Shown: positions 20,894-34,382, counted from the first letter of the stretch. The stretch is DNA of 64,000 nt from Silurus meridionalis (GCF_014805685.1 NC_060887.1:29233963-29297962); one strand, 5' to 3'. Notes: generated by a model from the letters alone, not told the origin. Translations and numbers: made by a program.

Positions 20894-23100
20894 AGTTTTA
20901 TTACAATTATTAAGATTATTATTATAATTATTATTAATATTTATAACGCTCACTGGATAAAAGAGATTTCTTAGAGTAAATGTAAATGACAATGAAAATT
21001 TTTATATTCTCTATATACCATATACCATATTTTCAATGTTTATTAGAATTTTCTCGAATATTTTTCATTTGCATATTTAGTATATAATATCTTTCATTTG
21101 TTTCGTATATTTACACCATCTTATATGGCAGGTGGCACAATGTTTGACCTAGAATTTTTTTTATCACTTAGAAATATTTTAGAATGTTTCTTCGAGCACA
21201 CTGTAGCATGCAGTGGTACTGATGGTTTTCTAATTCTGTGTCATGAAAAACCAGTATCACGATGTATTTACTGATACTGATGTTGTAAATTTAAAGGCAA
21301 CTACATGGCCTCCATGCATAACACTTCCAAACAACTTCTTCAATGTCCCAACACCCATGGATGTTCAATGTCGCCAACCTTATAATCACACAATTGAACA
21401 CAATCATTATATAAATGGTATACAAGGACACTATTTTCACATCCGCTTTGTGAAGTAACACTCAAGTTTTCCTTACCCTGAACATGCCATGTATTTATTA
21501 CAGTGTATGGCTATTCTGTTTTTTTACTTTGTTCTGCGCATTGTGATTTTGGATTGTGACCCCGTACTGATGTTTTCTGTTCGCTCGACTTTTTGCTTGT
21601 TTATTTAGAGCACGTTTCTTTGACATTGTTTTACATTTGTTTTCCAGGCTCACTTTTAACTGCAGTTGCATCCACTTCCTCATATGTTGTCCATCCATCG
21701 ATTTTATAAGGGTTGAAAAGCAAGTGACTTTTTAAATGGTAATTTAAGCTGCAACTGAGAAGCACTGTCTTTAGAACTGCTTAAAGAAGAAAAATCTGAT
21801 AGCTACTAGGGGTGAATTGCAATGGAAATCATTGCAATAATCTAAACAAACTGTCCTGAAAATCATCTTAAGCACCTTTGCATCTCTGTTTTTATTGATG
21901 TATTTTTTGAACACCAATACAGCCCATAAAGTGCAATTTATTTATTCTTTTGACTGAATAATTCATAAAGGTGATGTAGAAAAATCTATCCCAGACTTTC
22001 ATGGATGCAGTATGTTTCCATTAAATGGGTTTCTAAATGCAGAGAAATGAGTTACAATTATCATACACTACAAATGTGGTCAATGGAGATTAGGTTTAAA
22101 ACACTATACTCTCTGTGTTTCTTTATAATGTTTTTAGTTTATAAATCTCTTTAAATGTCATAAGTGACTGATCTCTAACTTTACATTCATATCAGATTTC
22201 TATAATAGCTACCTAAAGACATTTTCCATATTGCATTTATTTTTTATTTTTTAAAGGCAATAGATATAGCAGAAAGCTAAATTATAACACATTGTATTGT
22301 GTTGTATGGTGAATAAAATGCATATAATACAATATAGTGAAGTTGAAAAGCATGCATTTGGCTCACTCAACCATCATAAATATACTTTTTTTAAATCAAA
22401 AGTGTGTAGTCCTAGGTAATTCAAGTTGTTATAAAATAGAGCAGTTTAGTTTGTGTGACTAAAATGTTTTTATAAAGTAATGTCTGCACAACTTACCAGG
22501 AACAGAACATTTTATACTTAAGCATCTGTGTTTATATACAGTAGTTTCAATTATTATGCCATATATCCAACTCAGATCATTGTAAAATAGTTGCAAAAAG
22601 TGAATGATACTTTAATGCAGACTAAGAAAACAAGCATTGGAATAATAATCCTGGCAAGCAGGTGAAGACCTCTTCTAGTCTATTTTATCTTTGGAACAGG
22701 ATTAAATAAATGACAGTGTGTAAAATGTATTTTATCTTATTTAAATTACATTTCACAGTAACAGAGTGCTGTTTTTTATCCAGATTAACTTTATCACTAA
22801 CCTTATGAGAGAGAAAGCTTCTTCGAATAGGACACATTCTTCACTAAGACACACAGACCCTGGGACTGACCTCCGGGCAGCTATACACTATGGGGATTTG
22901 GAACATGGTCATGGAGGATGTGATTTATTAAGTGACTTCTGCTTCATGTTAAATTACAGGTTGCATGTGTGTGGTGTAAATGTGGGTGGGTGGAGTGTGT
23001 GCATGCCTGTGATGTGCAGGAATGGCATAAAGAAATGCATGCTTAGCATTGTCATCTACTTGTATGTGTTCACATATATATGATCTGGTTCCATTTATCC
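20894..23100. other. No gene seen
   Basis: AT-rich sequence. A 71-codon open frame at 21243-21458 and a 105-codon frame at 22766-23083 have no motif I recognise and no splice context that supports them. Confidence 0.45.
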
Positions 23101-23450
23101 CTACAGATTCAAACGTCACCACAATTAATAGTTGCAGTATGTGAACTTGATGGATGTGTTCGCTTACAGGATGACTCCACCCCCATCCATGGGGCACAAG
23201 GGATCCTTGAATGGTTTGATGAAGATGAAAAATACCACTTTTATGCTGCGGCCTTCAGAATCACCATTTCTCAATTTAACCGAACACCTATGGGGACTTT
23301 TGGAATGAAATGCACTCCACGACACTATAATTAAAACACAAACTGGGGGAATGTCTTTGAAAGAACACTGTTGATGCCCCCAGTACAGTTCTTACAGAGA
23401 TTTACTTGTAGATGTTATGCAAAATCATACTGAAGCTTCTTGTAGGTTAC
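23101..23450 (+). pseudogene. Tc1-like transposase remnant (lineage C)
   Basis: The reading frame contains VRLQDDSTPIHGAQGILEWF, matching the second catalytic Asp region (QDNAPIHxARGxxEWFD) of a Tc1-like lineage common in fishes. Beyond it the DNA still lines up with the expected text (gccttcagaatcaccatttctcaatt where relatives encode WPSQSPDLN; aacacctatggggacttttgga for EHLWEI), but shifted out of frame. Matching text continues to about 23450. The first half of the gene and both terminal repeats are missing. Confidence 0.75.
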
Positions 23451-26400
23451 TTACTTACACATCGCTAAGCATTTTATTATGTTATTAAACAAAATACTGT
23501 CAATATAAATAAGTTAAATATTATAATTTCAAGGTGATGTTTAATTATTTGAATTTTTCTGTTTCAATTTTTTTTCTGTTTGTCTATCATTTTTACAAAC
23601 TGGAATTAAGTGTAGAACTTCTGCAGTCTGCCTTACCTGCGCTGTCTATACTGTATGCAGGAGATAATATTTCTGAAGGGTTGTGGACAACTGTGAGGTA
23701 ATTTACATGTGCAGTTCAGATGCCTTGAGTCTTAAGTTGTGAAATGTGTAATATTTGTTAATTATCTTCGTATGTTTTGATGTTTATACGTTTAGGTAGC
23801 TAATTTGTGCAAGAAAAAAAAATCCTTTAAGGCATTAACCTAATCTAATGTTTAATTTTCAAACCAGTTTATTATTGCAGTTTATTTTTCATTACACCTA
23901 ATCAATTAAATTATTTTACCTAGAAAAAAGGTTATTGAAATTATTATTATTATTATTAGAGTTACTCTAATCTACTATGGGTTGCAGAAATAACTATAAG
24001 GTCAGGCTTGAATAAAAGCCAAGATGAAGGGCTATCTTCTCCACCAAGCCTATCCTACACTCATCTCCGCCCCAGAGGCCTTGTCCCTGAGATTTTCAAG
24101 CCACAGCTGCTAGAACCACATTGAATTCTCACAGACTACTGATGCAGTCACATGCTCCCTGGCACTCTCTAGCAACTGGAGTCTAAATAGAATCGTTTGT
24201 TGCCATTCTATCTATTTCATCCAGCCATGGATGGTTTAAGGATGTGCACAGTATCAGCTTTCAGATGAAAACTTTAAGCAGTGACTCAACAACAGTGAGA
24301 TATGTATTGCCCAATGCAACTACAGCATAGCTTTATCTTTCTTTGAATTAATATTAATTTTGGCATGATCATCATTTAGAAAATCTGTTCAATGTACACT
24401 AGGCTGTCCAGCTGTTTTTTTTAGGGTTTCATGGTCAGTTTCAGCTTTTAATTAAAATTGTAGAAACTGACCAACCACATTTTAGGTGGAAGAGTTTAGG
24501 CTGCCAGTCATTAGCACTTGTCGTAGATACTAGAATGTTTTTAAAACCAGCGAAGATCTAGTCTTCAAAACATGCTGCGCATGTTCATAAATCTATGTCA
24601 AAGAATAAATCCAAATGTTCATTTAAGAATGGTTTGAAGATGAGCTATTCAGACTTCAACAGGCCTTTGAATCGTTTCTATTGAGATGCGCAGTCATCAT
24701 GGCATGATGGTTTTCAGAACCGCGCTTTACTGAAAGTGTCGCGCTGTCCTCATTCACCTGTCCTTGGACTTAATCCTGTTTGGAGACAAAGCTTGCTATT
24801 GTTTTTAAAGCAACACCGTGCAATTGCATTGCCTGAAGAGATGCTGCATCTATGAGGTAATCGTGTATTGCATGGCAACGGTTCATTGATTGACATTGTT
24901 TGCTTTATCCAACACATACATGTCAGTGCATTGTGTAGGTGTCATCTATAGTGGAGGTTGTTTTACGTTTGAAAAAAGCCCTGGTTCTGGTGAAAGAAAT
25001 GAATTCTCACTAAATACTTGTGGGGTGGAAATAACTGGGTTTTTTAATTGCGTTGCCTTAACAAATAAAGCAAGGAGAATAATAACTCCTACATTCCTCA
25101 CTAAGTGCAAATTAGATTTTCTTGGGTGCTATCAAAGAAATGAAATCCTAACACAATGGATGCAACCCATCAGGTATTTGCGAAAATGTGTGTACATATG
25201 TGGTGATGCAAGTTCCGTGCCAATGAATTCAGTGCCAATATTAGTAAACACAGTACTTTCACATAGTTTAGATAGCTTCCACACTGATGTCACTAATGGC
25301 AAATTTATAAGAAGCTAAATAACACACAGTTGGCCATGCATGCACTAAACATGCATGCTGATGCTGTGCTAATCTCAGTCGCTTGTCACTATGGGATATC
25401 AGCAGAGATGTAATTCCATTATTGATTTCACACTAGAGATTAATACGGACCTCCTCAGGGTGTCCGTGTTCATGTATTGACAAGCAGTTAAATGAATGTG
25501 TTCACCTTATCGCATGCTCAAGCTCAAGTCTCCGTACCAGCCTCCCCCCTGACCAAACATCCAATAAGTTTGAGATTCAGTATGTCAATAAAACACAAGC
25601 AAGCGTGAAGCCCACACCATCACACGATTACCAAAACTTCAGATGGAGAATAGGAGTTAGCGATAATGAACTATCATCTTGTTGCACTAATCAAATCCCT
25701 ACTTTATTATACATTCCATGCATGAATAAATCACACAAAACATTCTGACAGTCAGTGTACAAGCATAACATGAGTGAATACAAGGAGATACTCTTTGTAA
25801 ACCTGTACCTGTGCTACAGCTTTGTGGCTGCATGGATTTTGATTCAGTCAGCTCTGTCTTTGCTCATTATCCTTCCAATGCATTGAAGACAGTGCGAACA
25901 TTGTGCTCCATAATTTATGACGATGATCCCCATGGCTTGACTTTGTTCCTCTCAAGAGCTGCATCAATTATGCATGGGATTTATTTCAAGTCAGAAAATG
26001 AATTAAACCGTTTTTGTTTCAGCAGACTGACATTCCCTTTTGAGTTCGTTTTTTCCAGAGATGATAGAGAAGATAATGGAGAGACTAGTGGATAATGGTG
26101 TCCGAAACAAGTTTGGAAAAAATATACAATTCCATATTTCTGCTGGTTCATTTAAAGTGGTAATTAGTACAACTAATAGTCACATGCTAGTTCGTAGCTT
26201 GAATCATGTGAAATGTTTAACTCCTAAACTACCTGCTTCAATGTGTTGGCCAGTTTTAGCTAACACTCCTCAGTCTCGTGACAGCACCAGTGAGAGTGAA
26301 CGGAAGAGACATGTGAAGTCAGCCATTTTATATTTTCAAACACAATCAAATGAACACACTCAGAGGAAATGCTAACCCCTCAACAAACAAGCTCCCAGAT

Positions 26401-27963
26401 GCCCTCGACTGTTTAGTATAACTCTGATTGACAGTGGAGAGTGTAATGCTTTCCATCCCACGCTGAGACAACAGCCAATTTTTGAGCTCTTGCAGCATTC
26501 AAACTCGCAATCTCCTGACGATAGAGGGAAGGCTTTTCTGTTGACTTAAGGAGTTACACCAGTTCTTACTTAATCATCTTAGATCCAGCCTTCAAGCAAA
26601 TGTGTCATAATGACATTAGGTCTGAACATTTTGCTCGTCTGCCACTAATTAGGCTTTAAACACACCATCACCTCTTAGCAATTTGTCCCTTCATGAAAAC
26701 CGCACTGATGGATCTTGAACTTGCTGGTTAGTTGGGTTCAGCCCTACATAACCTTTAACAGTTCTAGGAGTAATTGAGTTCTAAGCTTTTACGGACAATG
26801 AATCCATCTTCATAAAAGGGACTCAATTTAATACAGAAATGTTCTTATTTGTATTGTATTTATATTTTTTCATTAACTCAGTGTTTATCCAACATTGGTC
26901 AAAGCCAGTATGATGGCACCGAATTATATTCATATTTTAAACATTGTTGGGAAAATACAGTTAGATATATAGGGTTAATTAGGATGACCTAATTTAATTT
27001 TACTAGGACATTCAAGGCACTAAATTTTTTTTCTTTAATTCCGTTTGCTTGTAATCACTGACAAATTAATTAAGATTCTTTTGGCTTTTTAATTTGTCTT
27101 GTTGCCTCCCACCAATTTAAATGACGATTACTTAATGAGCTTATATATGATTATATAAAAAAATCTATTAGGAGAGTAGACTTTACTGCACATCTTTCTC
27201 TTGAGGGATAATTTACTGACTTATGTGGATTTATTTTTTTTGTTAGTCTTTGTGTTATAATCAGTTTGTCTGTATGTTTAGAGTATAAAATTTTAAACCT
27301 CAATACAGAAAGTATTCAGTACTGGTGTATCACGTGGAAATATGACACAAAATGTATTGACTTTTGTCTTAAAATTTACTCTGAAAATGTCAAATATGGC
27401 TGGTGCGTATATAAACTCTAATCGGCTAAAGACACAGGCCCATATTTTATTAGGATTAATGTATATATAAATACTTTTGTGCACCTTATTTCTTAGCTGA
27501 GACCAAGGGAAGAATTATTCATTTTCAACCACTTTTGAATCAAGTTTATTTGCACCATATGCAAAATGTGATTCTTTGCCTCCTACCCATTTTAATAAAT
27601 CTTTCACAAAAATTGGACCAATGCATCTTCAAATGTTGCCTTACAGTAACTGTACAGGGATAATGAATGATCAAAATCGTGCACCAGTGACAGGCCTGAA
27701 TATGACTGCAAAGATTTCAGGTAATGAGACTGTGCCTTTGCAGCAATTGCCTATTCAAACGTAAACTAATGAATATGTTCACCCTGTGAGCATTTTTTGA
27801 GGTACATCGTTCATAGAAAGCTTTAAAATTCTGGTGCATGTAACTAAACATGGGGTATTAAAAAAATTCAAATACTGACTGGGTTTTACTCCACATCCAT
27901 CTGCTGGTCTGAAAGGATTTAAGCAGATATTTGATCAGCTTGGCACTGGTTGATCAGTACAGA

Positions 27964-27967
<4 letters not shown>
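23451..27967. other. No gene seen (4.5 kb)
   Basis: AT-rich, apparently unique DNA. It includes a short (ATT)n near 23941-23960. The 142-codon frame at 24890-25318 and frames at 25811-26095 and 26040-26375 lack recognised domains, a signal peptide with a plausible continuation, or a run of conserved residues, and I do not call them genes. The block 24000-24240 has text reminiscent of dispersed fish repeats but no firm match. Confidence 0.45.

Positions 27968-28045
<78 letters not shown>
27968..28045. repeat. (TA)n microsatellite
   Basis: Nearly 40 TA units. Confidence 0.97.
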
Positions 28046-28047
<2 letters not shown>

Positions 28048-29288
28048 TATAGGTATATGCATTATACATTATTTTTCCATTCTTATAATTATTATTATAA
28101 ATGCTGCATATATTTTATGTGTTTATTTGTTAAACAAGGTTAAAAAATCTCTCCCTGAAAGTGAAAAGCTTAGGACCAACATCCACCTTGTTTCTGTTCA
28201 TGTCTGAAATCTGTTATCTGTTATGATATACACAGTAATTACAAGTTTCTTTCACTCTCCTGTCCATTCGATCACTCCCCTCATAACTTGTGTCAGTGTT
28301 GGCTTTCCTCTTCTCAGTGGAAATTGCTTTCCTGACAAATATGAGGTATAGGCCTATCATCAGGAAACTGATTTACTGATTTTATCAGTGCAAATGAGGC
28401 GGATCATGGCACAGATGTCAAGTCGAAGCTCTCACCGCATGCGTTCATGTAGTTTTGTTTCCATTAGCATGCTCAACTTCTCTTTTAGAGGATAATGGTG
28501 CTGTATATACTAACACACTTGATTTACATGACTGAAATTTTTACTTAAGCTCTTATGTTGACATAATACCCAAACCACTGATGTTATGTGTAGAGCATTT
28601 GCAAAAGTCATTATTTAACTGAAGTTGCTCTTGACTGTGTTATATAGGATCTCTAATTTTTCTTGAGAGCAGTTTCAAAGTGGTTTATTTCACACACACA
28701 CACACACATTATATATATATCCATCCCATGAAGTCTGGCCACAAGGCCATAGAGGACAGAATGTACTGGATGAGCCATCAGTACATCACAATGTACATCA
28801 CTCAATTTTATATTCACTCAATTTTATATTCATACCGTATATAGATGATCTTATGTTTACATCTGGTGATAGACAAGGTTATAATATGTGCATGCAATAG
28901 GTTCATGAAACCATGTGTGTTTTTTAAACCCTTTAATTAAAAAATAAATTAAATAGATTAATCAACTGGCAATGATATTACCCATTCTGCTTTGGAAACC
29001 AACATGAGAATATCATGAAAACTGCAGTCTTGTTGTTACTTGAATGGATAAACGAAAGTTTAGTTATTTTCTTATTAATAAGACATTTGAATTTTAAAAT
29101 TTATTTTACTGTAAAAAAATTTTTTTTGTTTCATCTCTTCCAGGAAATAAATAGAACATATGTAGCGAAGTGCTGTCATAGTTATACAGAAGTGTAATGC
29201 CTCCATAATTAAAATTTTGTAAAAGGCATTTGTTGCATACCCTCCCAAACTCCTCATGCATGCTGCCTACCCCTCCATGTAGCATAAA

Positions 29289-29290
<2 letters not shown>
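28046..29290. other. No gene seen
   Basis: AT-rich sequence with a short (CA)n at about 28691-28708. Confidence 0.5.

Positions 29291-29321
<31 letters not shown>
29291..29321 (+). repeat. (CA)n microsatellite
   Basis: About 15 CA units. Confidence 0.95.
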
Positions 29322-29323
<2 letters not shown>

Positions 29324-29716
29324 ACAGAGGATCACTCTAGTGATTGTAGCTACCAGGCACCATTTTGTCTTCCTGCTGAGAACACTGCCCTCATGCACTT
29401 CATTTTCTGCCGCTTGACTTTACAACCGAAGAGGGCAATAACGATGCCCTCAAAGCGTTCTGCCACAAGTATGTAACACAATGTCTAGTTTTTAATTTGA
29501 TTATATTTTCAAAAAGAAGAAGATTGCTTTCATTTTAGTAAGCACATACAGCTGACCTCCTATTTGCATAACAAATGAGGGGTTTAAATGAATGGGGAAA
29601 GGGAAGCTGTAAAAGAACGGCTCTTGATTGATTTCTTGTTTGCTCATGATATTGTATTGCTGCCTTTGAGTTTCTACACTCAAATATTGACATAAGCCCA
29701 TAATGTAATGATCCCC
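29322..29716. other. No gene seen
   Basis: Unique-looking sequence between two microsatellites. Confidence 0.45.
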
Positions 29717-29820
<104 letters not shown>

Positions 29821-31325
29821 AAGTATTTGGACTTTTCCAGCCTCCTCACCATTAAAACCTGATTTTACTAAATCTCCCCAACCGCACTCCATAATCTAGT
29901 AGGACATCTTCCCAGAACAGTTGAGGTTATCAGCAAATGAGGCTTAATGTGGATATAATTGCATATTTTAAATCTGACCAGTATCAAACTCAGCTACATC
30001 ACTCCAGTACATAATGGGTCTCAACTAAAAATCCACTGTTTTTTTAACTCCTGCCTTCCTGGTTGAAATTTTTATTAGTAGCTTGAAACTCATATTGTAG
30101 TCATATTTTTTTTTAACAAAACACAGCTTTCAGAATAAAAGAATACCTTATAATTTTATTAGAAAATAAAAAGAAGAAAAACTGAATACTTTTATTTCCA
30201 GCATACAGTAATGAACGTGATCTTTGACTCACAAAGCTTCATATTCAACCTTCTGCTCACACAGGTTTTTTGTTGCATCCCACAGGATTTGGGTTCCGAC
30301 ATGCACCTCTAACCTCAACCAGATGCCCTGTCAAGCTTTATAGCAAACTCTTATTAGAAACATAATATAATTATAATAATGTTTCTATTATAAACATTTT
30401 TATAAATCATCTGCTTTTGTGAATTAAAGCAGCATATTTTAAAATATGGGTTTCAGATTTTGATTATAAGTGGTTCAGTTATCGCAAATCAGATTATTTC
30501 AGTATCAGTTTAGCAGTCTTTTTAGCTGGTATCAGAATAATTAAATCCAAAAGGTTTTTCGCATTTCTGTCTAAACAACCAGGTTAATACAGAGAAGGAC
30601 ACACTGTGTACACTGAGTCCTGTTTCAACACGTTTTATTTGATTGTTGCATAAAAGTGACATTTTCTAGGAAACAGGAAAGTTGAAATGTGGTTTATTTT
30701 GTGTATTTATTTAGTTTCAGCCAAATGCCCTCGCCTCAAATCAGCATGTGGTAGACATAAAATGTGTATTTACTCCCATAATGTCCATATATCTGGAGCT
30801 GAACCTTGGACGTTGTCCTCACGTTCCTGATTCATAAGCTTCTCTGTCCTCCCTACAATATCATGATATTACATCCTGTAGGCTTGTGTTAATGCTTTGG
30901 GAAGTGCACCACTTATATTAAATTTGTGTGTGTGAGTATGTGCGTGCAAATGTGTGTAAGAGAGTGGGTTTTTTCTTTATGGGAGGTGCTTTATGATTCG
31001 GATCATAGCAGGTAGATCAACCTGTCCTCCAAAATTCACACATCCTAAGCTGAATCCAGAATGGAGAAGCTTGAAATTCTTAATATCTAAACTAATCTAA
31101 TAATTATCGCCCACTGATGGCGATAATTATAATGCCTAGAGTGTGATTATTGACCGTTTTTCTAATATGTAGCACACAGGAAATATTCATCTTAATAAAA
31201 AGTGAAAGACTGCCCTCTGAAGTTCTGTGTCCTAATAAAGGGAATCATAAGGAAATTGTAGAGATATACACTGAGCCCTAGGTCTGGTTAAATAACCAGA
31301 TGTTTAATATAGCACCTCCGCTTTG

Positions 31326-31327
<2 letters not shown>
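29821..31327. other. No gene; small palindrome at 31100-31130
   Basis: AT-rich sequence. ataattatcgcc at 31100-31111 pairs perfectly with ggcgataattat at 31119-31130 across 7 bases. Nothing else is recognised. Confidence 0.5.

Positions 31328-31387
<60 letters not shown>
31328..31387 (+). repeat. (GT)n microsatellite
   Basis: About 30 GT units with one early interruption. Confidence 0.96.
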
Positions 31388-31388
<1 letters not shown>

Positions 31389-31584
31389 GGGAGGGGGGTG
31401 AAATAATTCGCAGCAGCAACACAGTTTAAATGTAAACCAATGAATTTAAATGACATTTCAAGAATATATACCCTGCATCCAAAATTCAGTCTATTCTCCA
31501 TAAATGCCAGGGCATTATGAGTATTCTGTACCTGTTAGGTATATCTGTTGGATGATAACCTCATATATTGTGTATTTGTTTGGA

Positions 31585-31905
31585 CAGAGGGGGCCGCACA
31601 GCGGGTAGCATTGCCTCCTTACAGCCGCAGGGTCCATGGTTTGATCCTAAGCTCAGGTTACTGTCTGCGTGGAGAACATTCTGTGCATGTTCTCCCATGT
31701 CCACATGGATTTCCTCCCATTGTCCAAAAACATGCCAGTAGGTAGACAGGCTTTTCTAAATTGCTCTAGGTTTGTGTACATGGTGCACTGACTGGTTTCC
31801 TTTCCAAAGTGTATTCCTGCCTTGTACACATTGTTCTGGGTATAGGCTCCAGATCTTCTGCAAACCTGACCAAGAAAAGGTGTTTACTGAAGATGAATGA
31901 ATATT
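31585..31905 (+). mobile_element. tRNA-derived SINE, DANA/mermaid-like
   Basis: The start gggggccgcacagcgggtag and later ggtccatggtttgatccta correspond to the A-box and B-box region of the abundant fish SINE that opens 'ggcggcacggtggcgcagcgggtag'. Further matching text follows in order: gcatgttctcccatgtccac, atttcctcccattgtccaaa, gtgtattcctgccttgtaca, gggtataggctccagatctt and a gatgaatgaata end. This fits the DANA/mermaid-type group. It is diverged, with no internal protein coding. Confidence 0.7.
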
Positions 31906-32111
31906 GCAGCGGGGGAATTTGTGAGTGCATTGTATATTCTCCACGATAAAAACTGTGAAATGTAAAAACCAGTTCAATACATTGTGAATATTGTGTGTTT
32001 GGGGATTGAAGAATACCCACAATTCACTTTGATTATTGAAACAAATTGAGAGTAGGGCCTGTCCAGGACACAGGAAACAGTTTTTGATTGGTTTAATAAA
32101 ATTTTATATTT

Positions 32112-32322
32112 TACAGTGGTGTGAAAAAGTGTTTGCCCCATCCTGCTTTCTTATTGTTTTGCATGTTTGTCACACTTTAATGTTTCAGATCAGACTAATT
32201 TAAATATTAGTAAAAGATAACACAAGTGAACACAACATGCAGTTTTTAAATAAAGGTTTTTATTATTAAAGGAAAACAAACTCCAAAACTGCATGGCCCT
32301 GTGTGAAAAACACACCACTGTA
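32112..32322. mobile_element. Tc1/mariner-type MITE (lineage D)
   Basis: The left end tacagtggtgtgaaaaagtg and right end aaaaacacaccactgta pair over their outer ~12 bases and are bounded by TA. The interior (gtttgtcacactttaatgtt, agataacacaagtgaacaca, atgcagtttttaaataaagg) matches the terminal region of a fish Tc1-like family whose ends read 'tacagtgctgtgaaaaagta'. It contains no transposase, so it is a 211-bp non-autonomous derivative. Confidence 0.65.
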
Positions 32323-32881
32323 TATAAATGCTTTTTTTGACTGTCTGTGACATAAAAATAGAATTGCATGGAATTTAAAATAGAATAAAAATAGAATTTG
32401 CCGTAGAAAAGTATAACAAGTGGTATATGGAAATCAGTAGCCGAATTAGTGACTGTTTCTAAGGAAAGTGGAGATGTGTGCAATTGTTTGTGCAATATGT
32501 GCAAAATGATCTGCTCACACTTTTTTGTAAATGTTTTTTTTCCTATTTTTATAATGTTTTTTACCTGCAGATGGTTCAATCACAGCTGTGCCACTTCCAA
32601 ATATGGTTCTGCGAAGCATTTACTGCGAAGCATATGCTGTGGTTCTCTGGTGGGATATGAGGATTAACATTTGGGGGTGTAGTTGCCATAGTAACCATGG
32701 TACCTAATTTTACATGGCTTTCAAGACGCTTTAAAGTCCAAATTCCATTAACTTGGGTGGCATCCAAGTCATTTCACAGCACACAAGTTTTAATACAGCT
32801 AGAAAAGAAAGCAGAATTGCACGCTTGTTTTTTTTTCTAATGCCAAGAGCAGATGTGAAGGTTTATATGCATACTAACATG
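32323..32881. other. No gene seen
   Basis: Unique-looking sequence between two Tc1-type elements. Confidence 0.4.
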
Positions 32882-33114
32882 TACATCAACCAGGAATAAC
32901 TTTATGACCGCTGATTAGGCACAACATCTGCCTAGAATTGTGTTGGTCTCCCTTTTGCTGCTAAAACAGTTCTGACCCGTTGACTATTAAGAGCATTAAC
33001 TTCTTCAGCAATTTGAGCTACAGGGGTTTGTCTGCTGGATCGGACCACACCTTTGCTTGTCGCGTGCAATGATGCCTTCGGCCACCCACGACGCTGTTGC
33101 CGCTTCACCACTGT

Positions 33115-33264
33115 TTATTTCTTGGACCACCTTTGATAGATATTGACCACTGCAGACTGAAAACATCCCACAAGAGCTGCAGTTTTGAAGATGCTCTGAC
33201 CCAGTTGTCTAGACATCACAATTTGGCTCTTGTCAAAATCATTCGACTCATTACACTTGCCCAT
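33115..33264 (-). pseudogene. Tc1-like transposase N-terminus (lineage E)
   Basis: Starts [17 protein letters not shown] and continues [17 protein letters not shown] and SVVNIYQ-like text, then WSKK and a stop at 33115-33117. This is the first helix-turn-helix of a Tc1-like transposase, which binds the element's own terminal repeat. The stop falls where relatives continue with WSKEGT. With the catalytic domain deleted it could at most encode a short DNA-binding peptide, and I see no sign that it is expressed. Confidence 0.7.
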
Positions 33265-33387
33265 TTTTCCTGCTTTTAACACGTCAACTTTGAGGACAAA
33301 ATTTTCACTTGCTGCCTAATATATACAACACACTAACAGGTGCCATGATGAAGAAATAATTAGTGTTATTCACGTCACCACTCGTAA

Positions 33388-33475
33388 TAAGATAAGACAA
33401 AACTTTATTAATCCCGAAGGAAATTCTTGTTCCTTAGACTTTCATTCGGGATTAATAAAGTTTTATTTTATCTTA
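33388..33475. repeat. Fold-back of two LINE 3' ends
   Basis: Arm 33388-33418 (taagataagacaaaacttta then ttaatcccgaa) and arm 33445-33475 (ttcgggattaataaag then ttttattttatctta) are 31 bases long and pair with only 2-3 mismatches across a 26-base spacer. Each arm reads as a LINE 3' terminus of the 'ttcgggattaataaag' type with a ttatctta tail, in opposite orientations. The unit interrupts the terminal region of the lineage E Tc1 element. Confidence 0.8.
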
Positions 33476-33555
33476 TGTATAATGTTATGCCTGGTCCATG
33501 TATACATTTCAAGCTGTAGTGTGGCCATATTTTAATGATAAATTTATGTGTGTAA

Positions 33556-33795
33556 AACTTTCTTTCGGCTTCTCCCGTTAGGGGTCGCCACAGCGGACCA
33601 TCCGCATGTTTGATTTGGCACATGTTTTTACGCTGGATGCCCTTCCTAATGCAACCCTCCCCATTTATCCGGGCTTGGGACCGGCACTAAGGCTTGTGCA
33701 ACCCTAATGGCTGGGGTTGGTTCCCTGACCGGGGATCGAACCCGGGCCGTAGTGTTGAAAGCGCCGCATCCAAACCACTAGACCACCAGGGAACC
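33556..33795 (-). mobile_element. tRNA-Glu-headed SINE with RTE tail (copy 1)
   Basis: On the minus strand: a tRNA-Glu-like head at 33795-33720 with A-box ggtggtctagtgg, anticodon TTC in gcgctttcaac and B-box gggttcgatcccc; then a body aaccccagccattagggttg ... cttagtgccggtcccaag; then a tail gcgacccctaacgggagaag and ccgaaagaaa. The body matches the 5' block of the RTE LINE at 18224-18340 and the tail its 3' end at 20853-20880. Flanking 20-base direct repeats at 33536-33555 and 33796-33815 differ at one base (tgataaa[t/g]ttatgtgtgtaa) and are its target-site duplication. Confidence 0.88.
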
Positions 33796-33815
33796 TGATA
33801 AAGTTATGTGTGTAA

Positions 33816-34382
33816 TAGCCATTATTTTATAATATTTGTAATATATTTATATAACCTCATATATTTTTGTATAATCTTTCATTATTACATATATCTACTT
33901 TGCATGTGTTTATTGTATTTTGTTCTGTATTTTCAGTTGGCTCAACTATGGAATGATGCCTGCATATCAAAGACAATTCATATCTTCAAAGGATTTCACT
34001 TCTATCTGACGGTGGTGGCTACCACTTGCCTACCTATCAGAACATTATGAATTGAGCTTTGAGCAGGGTGGCAAATTACTTCAAGTACATTTAAGTGTCC
34101 GTATAGAGTTTTTGTATAGTCTTGTATGTTTCATTATAGTCTTGAAGACACATCATTTTGTCCCTATTTAAATATGCATGTTGCTGCCTAGAATTTCTCT
34201 TCATGAAAATTAGGTAAAATGTTGAGAAACTCAGAGCAGGGAAGGTTTAATGAAATATTCATGTTAACGGTGCCAATCATTTCTTTTGAATTCAGTGTCC
34301 TGCATGAGAAAAAGCACTATTTAAAAAATGTAAAAGAAAAAATATAGTGATTCAAATAAATCAGAGTGTCTTTGATTTGTTT

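Larger units (their letters stand above)
32882..33502 (-). mobile_element. Tc1-like element (lineage E), internally deleted
   Basis: On the minus strand the element opens with a terminal repeat tacatggaccaggcataaca and closes with one ending ttattcctggttgatgta. Its 5' non-coding part, its transposase start (33264-33115) and its transposase end (a NSQRVRTVLAAKGRPTQF-stop block near 32935-32990) are all present. The catalytic middle, roughly 700 bases in relatives, is deleted at about 33000-33070. A fold-back of two LINE ends is inserted in its leading end at 33388-33475. Confidence 0.78.

Noticed and set aside
24890..25318. 142-codon open frame, plus strand
   Set aside because: No recognised domain, no plausible splice context and ordinary AT-rich base composition; the length is possible by chance in 64 kb on six frames.
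26040..26375. 111-codon open frame (and 94-codon frame at 25811)
   Set aside because: No family motif; the overlapping frames have different content and neither looks conserved.
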